Below are positions 8,162 through 15,788 of a stretch of DNA of 36,489 nt, one piece after another. The translations under genes and the position numbers were made by a program. The notes under the pieces were generated by a model that was not told the origin of the DNA, did no database searches, and saw only the letters and a program-made list of their open reading frames with translations. Numbering within the stretch: the stretch's first letter is position 1; the number at the start of each line of letters is the position of its first letter. The stretch comes from Nocardioides pocheonensis. Its GTDB lineage: Bacteria > Actinomycetota > Actinomycetes > Propionibacteriales > Nocardioidaceae. The DNA is taken from assembly GCF_003725535.1 (NCBI RefSeq), contig NZ_RJSF01000037.1:1-36489 (forward strand), in the 5' to 3' direction.

Positions 8162-8183
8162 TGGTTTCGGCAGGCTCAACCAC
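8126..8183. repeat. REP hairpin across the NTF2-like / ALDH junction
   Basis: The arms 8126-8145 and 8164-8183 are complementary at 18 of 20 positions. The 18-nt loop (8146-8163) contains the ribosome site GAGGTGA, the TGA stop of the upstream gene and the ATG of the aldehyde dehydrogenase. The left arm encodes the end of one protein (VVELAET), the right arm the beginning of the next (VSAGSTT). Confidence 0.75.
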
Positions 8184-9666
8184 GGGGGGCACCGCGATCT
8201 CCCTTCCCGCAGCCCAGCAGCTGATCGACGGCAAGCTGGTGCCGTCGTCCTCCGGAGCGACCTTCCCGATCCTCAACCCCGCCACCGGGCAGGAGATCGG
8301 GCAGGCGCCGGACGCCACCGCCCAGGACGTCGACGCCGCGATCGCGGCCGCGCGGCGCGCGTTCGACGAGAGCGACTGGTCGACGAACCGCGAGCTGCGG
8401 CTGCGATGCCTGCGCCAGCTGCACCAGGCGCTGCTGGACGAGGCCGACGCCTTCCGGGCGCTGACCACCGCCGAGGTCGGCATGCCCGGCTTCATGATGG
8501 GCGCGGCCGGGTTCGACGTACCGGTGGACGGGCTGAGGTGGGTCACCGACCTGCTGGAGTCCTACGAGTTCGAGTCCGACCTCGGCGTCGCGGAGCCGAT
8601 GGGCATCCCGAGCCGGCGCACCGTACGCCGCGAGCCGGTCGGCGTGGTCGCCGCGATCACGCCCTGGAACGTGCCCACGCAGATCAACCTCGCGAAGGTC
8701 GGCCCGGCGCTGGCCGCGGGGTGCACCGTGGTGCTCAAGCCGGCCCCCGACACCCCCTGGGTGGCGTGCGAGCTCGGCCGCCTGGTCGCCGAGCACACCG
8801 ACATCCCCGCCGGTGTCTTCAACGTGGTCACCCCGCGCGCCAACGACGTCGCCGCGCAGCTGGCCACCGACCCGCGCGTCGACATGGTGTCGTTCACCGG
8901 CTCGACCGCGACCGGCAAGGCGATCATGGCGGCCGCCGCGCCGACGCTGAAGAAGGTCTTCCTCGAGCTCGGCGGGAAGTCCGCCGCGATCGCCCTCGAC
9001 GACGCCGACGTCGCCTCCGTCGCCGGAGCGACCGCCTTCGCCGCGTGCATCCACGCCGGGCAGGGCTGCGCGATCACGACGCGGCTCGTGGTGCCCCGCG
9101 AGAAGTACGACGAGGCGGTGCAGGTCGCGGCCGCGACCATGGAGTCGATCGGGGCCAAGGACCCCGCCCACCCAGGTGCGATCTGCGGCCCGGTGATCTC
9201 GGAGGTCCAGCGCGACCGGGTCGCGTCGTACCTGCGGCTGGCCGAGGAGGAGGGCGGGAGGTTCGCCACCGGCGGCCGCGTCGCGGCCATGGACGGTGAC
9301 CTGGCCGGCGGCTACTGGATCGAGCCGACCGTGGTCGCGGGGCTGGACAACTCCTCGCGGCTGGCGCAGGAGGAGATCTTCGGTCCGGTGCTCGTGGTCA
9401 TCCCGCACGACGGGGACGACGACGCGGTGCGGATCGCCAACGACTCGGCGTACGGGCTCTCGGGCTCGGTCGACAGCGCGGACCTCGAGCGCGCCCGCGC
9501 GGTGGCCCGCCGGATCCGCACCGGCACGCTCGCCGTCAACGGCGGGGTCTGGTTCAGCCCCGACGCGCCGTTCGGCGGCTACAAGCAGTCCGGCATCGGC
9601 CGGGAGATGGGCGTCGCCGGGTTCGAGGAGTACCTGGAGACGAAGACGATCGCCGAGCCGGCGTGA
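8161..9666 (+). CDS. NAD(P)-dependent aldehyde dehydrogenase (Rv0768/AldA-like)
   Basis: 501-aa aldehyde dehydrogenase, normal length. Visible motifs: ITPWNVP and KPAPDTPW of the cofactor site, FTGSTATG, general base Glu269 in LELGGKSA and nucleophile Cys303 in HAGQGCAITTRL, then EEIFGPVL. It would oxidise an aldehyde made by the P450/SDR steps to an acid. ATG 8161 is preferred over GTG 8158 because AGGTG is 5 nt upstream of it. The first nine residues are repeat-derived. M. tuberculosis aldA (Rv0768) occupies the same neighbourhood as remembered. Confidence 0.93.
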   Translation: MVSAGSTTGGTAISLPAAQQLIDGKLVPSSSGATFPILNPATGQEIGQAPDATAQDVDAAIAAARRAFDESDWSTNRELRLRCLRQLHQALLDEADAFRALTTAEVGMPGFMMGAAGFDVPVDGLRWVTDLLESYEFESDLGVAEPMGIPSRRTVRREPVGVVAAITPWNVPTQINLAKVGPALAAGCTVVLKPAPDTPWVACELGRLVAEHTDIPAGVFNVVTPRANDVAAQLATDPRVDMVSFTGSTATGKAIMAAAAPTLKKVFLELGGKSAAIALDDADVASVAGATAFAACIHAGQGCAITTRLVVPREKYDEAVQVAAATMESIGAKDPAHPGAICGPVISEVQRDRVASYLRLAEEEGGRFATGGRVAAMDGDLAGGYWIEPTVVAGLDNSSRLAQEEIFGPVLVVIPHDGDDDAVRIANDSAYGLSGSVDSADLERARAVARRIRTGTLAVNGGVWFSPDAPFGGYKQSGIGREMGVAGFEEYLETKTIAEPA

Positions 9667-9679
9667 TGCAAGCGGCGCA

Positions 9680-9755
9680 GTTTCGAGGCTCGCTGGCGCT
9701 CGCACCTCAACCACCGGTGGGTTGAGGAGTGGTTGCGCAGCAACCGCCTCGAAAC
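9680..9755. repeat. Three-armed palindromic REP element
   Basis: The outer arms GTTTCGAGG (9680-9688) and CCTCGAAAC (9747-9755) enclose two further hairpins. The first is CCTCAACC (9705-9712) with GGTTGAGG (9720-9727) around ACCGGT; the second is GGTTGC (9731-9736) with GCAACC (9740-9745). It fills the 122-nt gap between the aldehyde dehydrogenase and the next SDR and could act as a processing or attenuation point in the operon. Confidence 0.75.
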
Positions 9756-9788
9756 CCCGTGACCCGACAGACAGACCCAAGGAGAGAC

Positions 9789-10562
9789 ATGGTTTCGGCA
9801 AGCTCGACCAACGGCCGGTTCAAGGACAAGGTCGCGATCGTCACGGGCGCGGCCCAGGGCATCGGCGAGGCGTACGCGAAGGCGCTCGCCGCCGAGGGCG
9901 CCAGCGTGGTGGTCGCCGACCTCAACGAGGACTCCGGTCAGCGCGTCGCGAAAGAGATCGAGGCGGACGGCGGCACGGCGATGTTCGTCCGCTGCGACGT
10001 CTCCGACCCGGCGTCGGCCCAGGCGATGACCGAGGCCACCGTCGCGGCGTACGGCGGGATCGACCACCTGGTCAACAACGCCGCGATCTACGGCGACATG
10101 CAGTTCGACCTGCTGGTGACCGTCGACTGGGGCTACTACCGGAGATTCATGTCGGTCAACATGGACGGCGCACTCGTGGTCACGCGGGCCGTCTTCCCCC
10201 ACATGCAGAAGCGCGGCGGCGGGTCGATCGTCAACCAGTCCTCCACGGCGGCCTGGCTCTACTCCGGCTTCTACGGACTCGCCAAGGTGGGCATCAACGG
10301 CCTGACCCAGCAGCTCGCGCACGAGCTCGGCGGGATGAACATCCGGGTGAACGCGATCGCCCCGGGCCCGACCGACACCGCCGCGACCCGCACCCAGGCC
10401 GGCGCCGCCGCCCACGACATCGTGCGCAGCTCCCTGGCCCTGAAGCGGATCGGCCAGCCGGAGGACATGGTGGGGGCCTGCCTGTTCCTGCTCTCGGACG
10501 ACGCGGCCTGGATCACCGCGCAGATCCTCGACGTCGACGGCGGGCAGGTGTTCCGGGCATGA
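9789..10562 (+). CDS. SDR oxidoreductase (Rv0769-like)
   Basis: 257-aa classical SDR. TGAAQGIGEAYAKALAAEGA forms the cofactor turn, NNAAIYG follows, and FYGLAKVG carries the YxxxK of the catalytic centre with a Ser (NQSSTAA) upstream. It would interconvert an alcohol and ketone, possibly on the acid product of the preceding dehydrogenase. ATG 9789 is chosen because AAGGAGAG (9779-9786) precedes it. The first codons (MVSASSTN) again come from a repeat half element (9792-9811). The stop overlaps the next start (ATGA). Confidence 0.9.
   Translation: MVSASSTNGRFKDKVAIVTGAAQGIGEAYAKALAAEGASVVVADLNEDSGQRVAKEIEADGGTAMFVRCDVSDPASAQAMTEATVAAYGGIDHLVNNAAIYGDMQFDLLVTVDWGYYRRFMSVNMDGALVVTRAVFPHMQKRGGGSIVNQSSTAAWLYSGFYGLAKVGINGLTQQLAHELGGMNIRVNAIAPGPTDTAATRTQAGAAAHDIVRSSLALKRIGQPEDMVGACLFLLSDDAAWITAQILDVDGGQVFRA
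9792..9811 (+). repeat. REP half element at start of SDR gene
   Basis: Matches GTTTCGGCAGGCTCAACCAC at 17 of 20 positions and encodes VSASSTN directly after the start codon. Confidence 0.55.
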
Positions 10563-11464
10563 CGGAGACCTCAGGGGTCGAGCCGGCCGACACCCGGGTC
10601 GGGTTCGTCGGCCTCGGCAACATCGGCAGGCCGATGGCGCAACGCCTGCTTGCCTGGCCGGGCGGTCTGGTCGTCTTCGACCTCGCGCCCGAGCCGGTCG
10701 CCGAGCTGGAGAAGGCCGGTGCCCGGGCGGCGACGTCCGTCGCGGACCTCGCGTCGGAGTGCGGCGTGGTCTGCGTGATGGTGAACACCGACGACCAGGT
10801 CCGCGACGTGATGGGCGAGGTCCTCGGCGCCGCGGGGGCCGGCACGGTCGTCGTCGTGCACTCGACGATCTCGCCCGACCTGCCCCCGCGGCTGGAGGAC
10901 CTGGCCGGCCGGCACGACCTGCTGTTCGTCGACGCGCCGGTCAGCGGCGGCGCGATGGGCGCCGCGGACGGCACGCTCGCGATCATGGTGGGCGGCACCG
11001 ACGCCGCATTCGCCGCCGCGCGCGGGGCGCTCGGCCTCATGGGCACGGAGGTGGTGCACTGCGGTCCGGCCGGCAACGGCACCGCAGCGAAGCTGGCGCG
11101 CAACCTGCTCCACTTCGTCGCGTTCACTGCGACCGGTGAAGCGCTGCGGCTCGCGGAGGCGGCCGGCATCGACCTGGTCGCGCTCGGCCGGATCGTGCGG
11201 CACACCGACTCGATCACGGGCGGCCCCGGCGCGATCATGCACCGCGACACCACCGCACCGCTCGGGCCCGGCGACGGCTGGACGTCGATCTTCGAGCACG
11301 TGCTGGCGATCGGGTCGAAGGACCTCGCCCACGCGATCGTGCTCGCCGACCGGCTCGGGGTCGACGTACCGATGGCGCAGTACGCCGCGGAGCACCTGGG
11401 TGAGGCGCTGGGCCTGGCCGGTGCCGGGGCGGGCGGCTCGACGATCGAAGGAGCGACGGCATGA
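10559..11464 (+). CDS. 3-hydroxyisobutyrate dehydrogenase-type protein (Rv0770-like)
   Basis: 301-aa beta-hydroxyacid dehydrogenase. The N-terminal Rossmann motif GFVGLGNIGRPMA is at residues 14-26, the substrate loop VSGGAMGAADGTLAIMVGG is near 130, and the catalytic Lys region GNGTAAKLARNLL is near 180. The family oxidises a 3-hydroxy acid to a semialdehyde or ketone with NAD(P). Substrate is not predictable. Four-base overlaps on both sides place it firmly in the operon. A Gly/Ser-rich tail (GAGAGGSTIEGATA) follows the fold. Confidence 0.9.
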   Translation: MTETSGVEPADTRVGFVGLGNIGRPMAQRLLAWPGGLVVFDLAPEPVAELEKAGARAATSVADLASECGVVCVMVNTDDQVRDVMGEVLGAAGAGTVVVVHSTISPDLPPRLEDLAGRHDLLFVDAPVSGGAMGAADGTLAIMVGGTDAAFAAARGALGLMGTEVVHCGPAGNGTAAKLARNLLHFVAFTATGEALRLAEAAGIDLVALGRIVRHTDSITGGPGAIMHRDTTAPLGPGDGWTSIFEHVLAIGSKDLAHAIVLADRLGVDVPMAQYAAEHLGEALGLAGAGAGGSTIEGATA

Positions 11465-11877
11465 GCGAGAAGTTCGACGGCCTTCCCGACGTGCGCAGGC
11501 GCGGGCTGGAGAAGATGGAGCAGGTCTACGGCTTCGAGATGAACGACATGGGCGGGGACTTCTTCCGCTACACCGCGGACCACCTCTTCGCCGACATCTG
11601 GCAGCGTCCCGGCCTCAGCGACCGCGACCGCCGGCTGCTGCTGATCGGGATGCTCTGCACCCACGGCGCGCAGGACGTGCTCTCGATCCAGATCCCGGCG
11701 GCGTACCGCGCCGGTGAGCTCGACGAGGACAACCTGCGCGAGATCGTGATCATGGCCTGCCACTACGCCGGCTGGCCGGTCGGAGCGCGGCTGAACAGCC
11801 TGGTCGAGGACACCATCAGCGAGGCGAAGCCACGGGGGAGCGAAGCGACCGACCGTAAGGGACGCTCCGATGGCTGA
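11461..11877 (+). CDS. Carboxymuconolactone decarboxylase-like protein (Rv0771-like)
   Basis: 138-aa all-helical CMD/AhpD-fold protein. The signatures CTHGAQDVL and MACHYAGWPVGA correspond to the conserved helical core, with the H-Y-x-G-x-P motif typical of the family. It lacks the AhpD CxxC pair, so it is more likely a decarboxylase/lactonase-like enzyme than a peroxidase. The last 20 residues (EAKPRGSEATDRKGRSDG) are polar and probably disordered. It overlaps the dehydrogenase upstream by 4 nt and the TetR gene by 8 nt. Confidence 0.87.
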   Translation: MSEKFDGLPDVRRRGLEKMEQVYGFEMNDMGGDFFRYTADHLFADIWQRPGLSDRDRRLLLIGMLCTHGAQDVLSIQIPAAYRAGELDEDNLREIVIMACHYAGWPVGARLNSLVEDTISEAKPRGSEATDRKGRSDG

Positions 11878-12451
11878 GAGCACGCTGACCCCGAGCCTGC
11901 GGCAGGGCCTGAACCCGCGGCAGGCCGAGACCGTCGAGCGGCTGCTGGTCGCCGGTGAGGCCGAGCTCGACGAGGTCGGTCCCGACGCGCTGACCATCCG
12001 CACGGTGGCCCAGCGGGCCGGGGTGTCGCCGGCGACGGCGTACACCTACCTCGCCTCGAAGCACCACCTGTTCGCGGAGCTGTTCTGGCGCCGCCTCGTG
12101 ACCGATCCCGGACCCGAACCCACGGGCGCCACCGCGACCGACCGGATCCAGACCTTCACCCGGCACATGGCCCGCATGCTCGGCCGTTCGCCGCACCTGG
12201 CCACGGCCGCCAACCTCGCGCTGCTCGGCACCGATCCCGAGGTCGAGCGGTTGCGGCTCGTGATCGGCGCGGAGTTCGTGCAGCGGTTCCGCGACGCGAT
12301 CGGCGACCCGGTCGACCCGCGGGTGCTGGAGGCGCTCACGTTCGCGTTCTCCGGTGCGCTGCTCCAGGCGGGCATGGGCCTGGTGACCTACGACGAGCTC
12401 AGCAAGCGCCTCGACGACGTCGTGGCCGTGATCATGGAGGGGCACGCATGA
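11870..12451 (+). CDS. TetR-family transcriptional regulator
   Basis: 193-aa TetR regulator. The DNA-binding helix-turn-helix TIRTVAQRAGVSPATAYTYL spans residues 43-62, followed by SKHHLFAELF; the remaining 120 residues form the ligand-binding helical domain. Embedded in the operon it probably controls, so it would be autoregulated through the promoter at 5013-5041; the palindrome at 5042-5055 is the best candidate site. M. tuberculosis Rv0767c may be its counterpart (from memory). Overlaps the flanking genes by 8 and 4 nt. Confidence 0.9.
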   Translation: MAESTLTPSLRQGLNPRQAETVERLLVAGEAELDEVGPDALTIRTVAQRAGVSPATAYTYLASKHHLFAELFWRRLVTDPGPEPTGATATDRIQTFTRHMARMLGRSPHLATAANLALLGTDPEVERLRLVIGAEFVQRFRDAIGDPVDPRVLEALTFAFSGALLQAGMGLVTYDELSKRLDDVVAVIMEGHA

Positions 12452-13680
12452 GCACCGACCAGAAGGCACCGGGCTGCCCGCTGCACTTCGACCACTACGA
12501 CCACGCGCTGCAGGACGACCCGTACCCGACGTACGCGCGCCTGCGTGAAGAAGCGCCGCTGTACCACAACGAGGAGCACGACTTCTGGGTGCTCTCGCGG
12601 CACGCCGACCTGCACCGGGCGTTCCGCACCGACGACGTCTTCTCCAACCGGATGGGGGTCTCGCTCGACCCGAGCTCGTGGAACGAGAACGCACACCTGG
12701 TCACCTCCTTCCTCGGCATGGACCCGCCCGAGCAGACCCGGCTGCGCAAGCTGGTCTCGCGCGGCTTCACGCCGAAGCGGGTCGCCGACCTCGAGCCGCG
12801 GATCGCCGAGATCAGCGCGCAGTACCTCGACGCCGCGGTGGAGAAGGGCACCTTCGACTGGATCACCGAGTACGCCGGCACGTTCCCGATGGACGTCATC
12901 TCCGAGATGCTCGGCGTGCCCGAGGCCGACCGCGACGAGGTGCGCCACTACGCCGACCTGCTGGTCGTGCGCGAGGACGGTCTGCGCGACGTGCCGCCGG
13001 CCGGTTTCGAGGCCGCGGTCTGGCTGTTCGGGTACTACGCCCGGTTGCTCGCGGATCGCAAGCAGAACCCGGGTGACGACCTCATCAGTGCGCTGCTGAC
13101 GGTGGCCGACGGCGGCGACCGGGACGAAGGCGGGCGGATGACCGACGAGGAGCTCACCGCCTTCCTCTTCCTCATGGTGGTCGCCGGCAACGAGACCACC
13201 ACCAAGCTGCTCGGCAACGCGGTCGCCAGCATCAGCGCCCACCCGGACCAGCGGACGGCGGTCTTCGCCGACCCGGCGCTGGTCGAGCCGTGGATCGAGG
13301 AGACGCTGCGCTACGAGGCGTCGAGCCAGTTCCTCGCGCGGCTGACCCTGCAGGACTTCACCGTCGAGGGCGTCACCTGCCCGGCCGGGTCGAAGCTGAT
13401 GTTCGCCCTCGGCGCGGCCAACCACGACCACGAGGTCTTCAGCAACGCCGACGAGTTCGACATCATGCGCGACAAGGCCGAGCTCGCCCGGCACATCGCG
13501 TTCGGAGGCGGCCGGCACTACTGCCTCGGCGCCAACCTCGCCCGGCTCGAGGCCAGGATCGCGCTCACCCAGCTGGTCGAGCGCTGCTCCTCGATCGACG
13601 TCGCCGGCGAGCCCCGGCGTTTCTACTCGGCCAACGTGCGCGGCTACGCCTCGTTGCCCGTGACGGTCACCCCGCGATGA
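12448..13680 (+). CDS. Cytochrome P450, CYP123-like
   Basis: 410-aa bacterial P450. The I-helix motif AGNET is at residues 246-250, ExxR at Glu285/Arg288, and heme ligand Cys359 lies in FGGGRHYCLG. Length is typical of soluble class I enzymes that use a ferredoxin. M. tuberculosis cyp123 (Rv0766c) sits beside the cyp51 group, so the CYP123 assignment rests on context plus general resemblance; subfamily needs an alignment. It would hydroxylate a product or precursor in the same pathway. The gene is coupled to TetR upstream and the unknown gene downstream by 4-nt overlaps. Confidence 0.9.
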   Translation: MSTDQKAPGCPLHFDHYDHALQDDPYPTYARLREEAPLYHNEEHDFWVLSRHADLHRAFRTDDVFSNRMGVSLDPSSWNENAHLVTSFLGMDPPEQTRLRKLVSRGFTPKRVADLEPRIAEISAQYLDAAVEKGTFDWITEYAGTFPMDVISEMLGVPEADRDEVRHYADLLVVREDGLRDVPPAGFEAAVWLFGYYARLLADRKQNPGDDLISALLTVADGGDRDEGGRMTDEELTAFLFLMVVAGNETTTKLLGNAVASISAHPDQRTAVFADPALVEPWIEETLRYEASSQFLARLTLQDFTVEGVTCPAGSKLMFALGAANHDHEVFSNADEFDIMRDKAELARHIAFGGGRHYCLGANLARLEARIALTQLVERCSSIDVAGEPRRFYSANVRGYASLPVTVTPR

Positions 13681-14891
13681 GCCGGTATGGCTCGCTGAGC
13701 CGGTCGGAGCTCGCCGTACTGGTGCCGGAGCTCCTGTTGATCGGGCAGCTGATCGACCGCTCCGGCATGGCGTGGTGCATCGGCGCCTACGGCCGGGAGG
13801 GCATGCAGCAGGTCGCGATCGAGGAGTGGATGGCCGCCAGCCCGATCTACACCGGCCGGATGCAGCGGGCGCTGGGCTACCAGGGCGACGACGTGGTCAC
13901 GATCTTCAAGGGGCTGCAGCTCGACATCGGGGCGCCGCCGCAGTTCATGGACTTCCGGTACGCCGTGCGCGACCCCTGGCACGGGGAGTTCCACCTCGAC
14001 CACTGCGGCGCGCTCCTGGACGTCGAGCCGATGGGCGTCGACTACGTCCGCGGCATGTGCCACGACATCGAGGACCCCACCTTCGACGCCACGGCGGTCG
14101 CGACCAACCCGCGGGCTCAGGTGCGGCCGGTGCACCGGCCGCCGCGGACTCCGGCCGACCGGCAACCGCACTGCGCGTGGACGGTGACGATCGACCCCGC
14201 GTTCGCGCCGGTGTCGGAGTCGGCCGACTGCACCGCCCTGCGGTCCTCCCGCGCCGCGCTCACCGAGCTGGCCCCCATCGACCCGACCGACGACGGCCTG
14301 GCCGACTACTCCGGGCCGTTGCTCAGCGACCTCGACTTCACCGCGTTCTCGCACTCCGCGCTGGTGCGGATCGCCGACGAGGTGTGCCTGCAGATGCACC
14401 TGCTCAACCTCGGCTTCCGCCGCGCGGTCGACCGGCGCAGCGAGCCCGCCGCCGCGCGGGAGATCGCGCTGCGGCAGCTGGTGGGGATCGCCGGCGTCGC
14501 CGGGGAGCGGATCCACCGCGCGCTCCGGCTGCCGTCCGACGAGGCCGGAGCCCTGCGCCTGTTGTCGCTCCACCCGCTGCTGAACCCGGCGGCGTACGTC
14601 GACGCCACGGTGTCCGATCGCCTGGTCGTGCGCCCCTCGCCGGCCCACGACGACGGCGCCTGGGTCTCCCTCTGCGGCCCGGGCTCGACCCGACCGCTCC
14701 AGGCCGCCGTCCGCGCGGTCGACCCGCACCTCGACGTCGAGGTCACCGGCAGCGACGCAGCCTGGACGACGACGGTCGTGCGCCGCGACGAGGAGGCCCC
14801 CGTCGCCGACGAGGTCGCGGTGACGCGGATCAGCGGCGGAGCGACCTTCGCCTTCGAGCCGCGCCGGGCGCTGCCGATCACGCCGGTGTAG
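13677..14891 (+). CDS. Unknown conserved-looking protein, last gene of cyp51 operon
   Basis: 404 aa; family not recognised. ATG 13677 overlaps the P450 stop (ATGA), so it is translationally coupled and almost certainly real. A His/Cys/Asp-rich central stretch (GEFHLDHCGALLDVEPMG, then RGMCHDIEDPTFDATA) near residues 100-145 looks like a metal-binding or catalytic core. A helical region (DEVCLQMHLLNLGFRRAV) follows, and the C-terminal third is less ordered. No signal peptide or membrane segment is seen. Context suggests a role in the pathway of the P450s; no function is assigned. Confidence 0.85.
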   Translation: MSRYGSLSRSELAVLVPELLLIGQLIDRSGMAWCIGAYGREGMQQVAIEEWMAASPIYTGRMQRALGYQGDDVVTIFKGLQLDIGAPPQFMDFRYAVRDPWHGEFHLDHCGALLDVEPMGVDYVRGMCHDIEDPTFDATAVATNPRAQVRPVHRPPRTPADRQPHCAWTVTIDPAFAPVSESADCTALRSSRAALTELAPIDPTDDGLADYSGPLLSDLDFTAFSHSALVRIADEVCLQMHLLNLGFRRAVDRRSEPAAAREIALRQLVGIAGVAGERIHRALRLPSDEAGALRLLSLHPLLNPAAYVDATVSDRLVVRPSPAHDDGAWVSLCGPGSTRPLQAAVRAVDPHLDVEVTGSDAAWTTTVVRRDEEAPVADEVAVTRISGGATFAFEPRRALPITPV

Positions 14892-14918
14892 GCGGCGGCC
14901 GGGCTGGCCGCCCCGGCC

Positions 14919-15005
14919 GTCGTACAGGGACATGCGAATGTCGCTGCCGGGGCTGCTGAGCGCCACACCAGCCCCACCGGCGACATTCGCATGTCGGTGT
15001 ACGAG
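14919..15005. repeat. 87-nt inverted-repeat element, copy A
   Basis: 26-nt arms (14919-14944, 14980-15005) are complementary at 23 positions and flank a 35-nt loop. Each arm contains the smaller near-palindrome GACATGCGAATGTC. The 26-35-26 geometry is shared by copies B, C and D. Confidence 0.85.
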
Positions 15006-15079
15006 GCGGTGGCGGCACGCCGACGGCCGGGTGCCGGCTGGACGCCGGCGTGGACTCGCGGACCAGGCCGCGAGCCCCC

Positions 15080-15166
15080 GTCGTACACGGACATGCGAAT
15101 GTCGCTGCCGGGGCTGCTGAGCGCCCCACGGGCCACGTCCGCGACATTCGCATGTCGGTCTACGAG
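15080..15166. repeat. 87-nt inverted-repeat element, copy B
   Basis: Arms 15080-15105 and 15141-15166 with a 35-nt loop. The first 20 loop bases are identical to those of copy A, while the second half of the loop has diverged. Direct tandem with copy A, 74 nt apart. Confidence 0.85.
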
Positions 15167-15219
15167 CGCCGGGAAGCCAGGCACACCCGCCCGGCGCGCA
15201 CACCCGCCCGGAAAGCACG

Positions 15220-15247
15220 ACAGCCCGGACCTTGCGGTCCGGGCTGT
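15220..15247 (-). terminator. Terminator of tRNA-Asp
   Basis: A perfect 12-bp stem (15220-15231 with 15236-15247) closed by a 4-nt loop begins 5 nt past the tRNA 3' end. On the minus strand it is followed by CGTGCTTTCC, a short T-run, so it is a plausible intrinsic terminator. Confidence 0.75.
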
Positions 15248-15252
15248 GCGAC

Positions 15253-15329
15253 TGGCGACCCCGACGGGACTCGAACCCGCGGCCTCCGCCGTGACAGGGC
15301 GGCGCGCTAACCAACTGCGCTACGGGGCC
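15253..15329 (-). tRNA. tRNA-Asp (anticodon GTC)
   Basis: Minus-strand cloverleaf: acceptor stem GGCCCCG/CGGGGTC with one G-T pair, D-arm GCGCAGTTGGTTAGCGC, anticodon loop CTGTCAC giving GTC, and T-arm with GGTTCGAGTCC. The discriminator G is followed by an encoded CCA (15255-15253). Length is 77 nt including CCA. Confidence 0.96.
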
Positions 15330-15380
15330 TGGTGTGGTGCTGGTGCTGGTCGATCGGCTTCCTCAACCAGAAGCCACGGA

Positions 15381-15386
15381 ATGCTA
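15381..15386 (-). promoter_or_regulatory. Possible -10 box of tRNA-Asp promoter
   Basis: TAGCAT on the minus strand lies about 50 nt upstream of the mature tRNA 5' end. A weak TTCAGG is 18 bp further upstream as a -35 candidate. The A/T-richer stretch here stands out in the otherwise GC-rich intergenic DNA. Confidence 0.35.
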
Positions 15387-15423
15387 ACGCATCGGAGTGC
15401 CCGACCTGAAATCGAGCCCGGGC

Positions 15424-15672
15424 CTAGCTGGCCTCCCGGTCGATCCGGCGCTGGGCGATCCGGCGGTCGCGCTGGCGGCGGAGGCGGCGTACGGTCGCCG
15501 GCGCGTGGGCGAGCGCCTCGGGCTGACGGATCAGCCAGGCGACCAGCTGCTCGTGCTCGAGCAGGGAACGGTCGAACTGCTGACGCACAGCGGGTCCCTT
15601 GGGTCCCATGCTCTTCGACCACGTGCCCTCGAAGTCGAGGACCGCGCGGTGCTCGTCGGTCAGCTCGGCCAT
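15424..15672 (-). CDS. DUF3263 family small protein
   Basis: 82-aa basic protein matching the DUF3263 pattern as remembered: LTDEHRAVLDFEGTWSK, then GPKGPAVRQQFDRS, then a helix ending in PEALAHAPATVRRLRRQR and an Arg-rich tail. The family is actinobacterial, of unknown function, and its helix-turn-helix-like middle hints at DNA binding. Start uncertain: Met at 15672 (MAELTDEH) fits the family N-terminus; Met at 15684 would add four residues. No clear ribosome site for either. It stands alone between tRNA-Asp and the divergent acyltransferase. Confidence 0.75.
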   Translation of the reverse strand: MAELTDEHRAVLDFEGTWSKSMGPKGPAVRQQFDRSLLEHEQLVAWLIRQPEALAHAPATVRRLRRQRDRRIAQRRIDREAS

Positions 15673-15776
15673 GCGGACCAGCATGCCAGCGCAGCGGGTG
15701 AGATCTCCAACCGGACCAGCCCGGGCGCCCGGTCGTCTCGCTCCTCGAACACCCGTCGCGGGGGACCCGCGCTGAC

Positions 15777-15782
15777 TATGCT
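15777..15782 (+). promoter_or_regulatory. -10 box of leaderless acyltransferase mRNA
   Basis: TATGCT ends 6 nt before the ATG at 15789, so transcription should start at or next to the start codon. No ribosome site is seen upstream, which fits a leaderless message. No clear -35 box. Confidence 0.5.
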
Positions 15783-15788
15783 CTCGGC

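Larger units (their letters stand above)
14892..15219. other. Gene-free convergent region holding two 87-nt elements
   Basis: This stretch lies between the last cyp51-operon gene and the terminator of tRNA-Asp on the other strand. I see no credible gene. Most of it is the two inverted-repeat elements at 14919-15005 and 15080-15166, with a GC-rich 74-nt spacer between them. Confidence 0.7.

Noticed and set aside
11441-11464. Additional REP half element at the end of the HIBADH-like gene
   Set aside because: GGCGGCTCGACGATCGAAGG shares only a few bases with the repeat family and could be ordinary coding sequence.
14919-15166. CRISPR-like array
   Set aside because: Only two units are present, each an imperfect inverted repeat with a conserved loop rather than identical repeats with unique spacers, and there are no cas genes.
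14892-15329. Integration site at tRNA-Asp
   Set aside because: No integrase, no duplicated tRNA 3' end and no foreign-looking gene block adjoin it.
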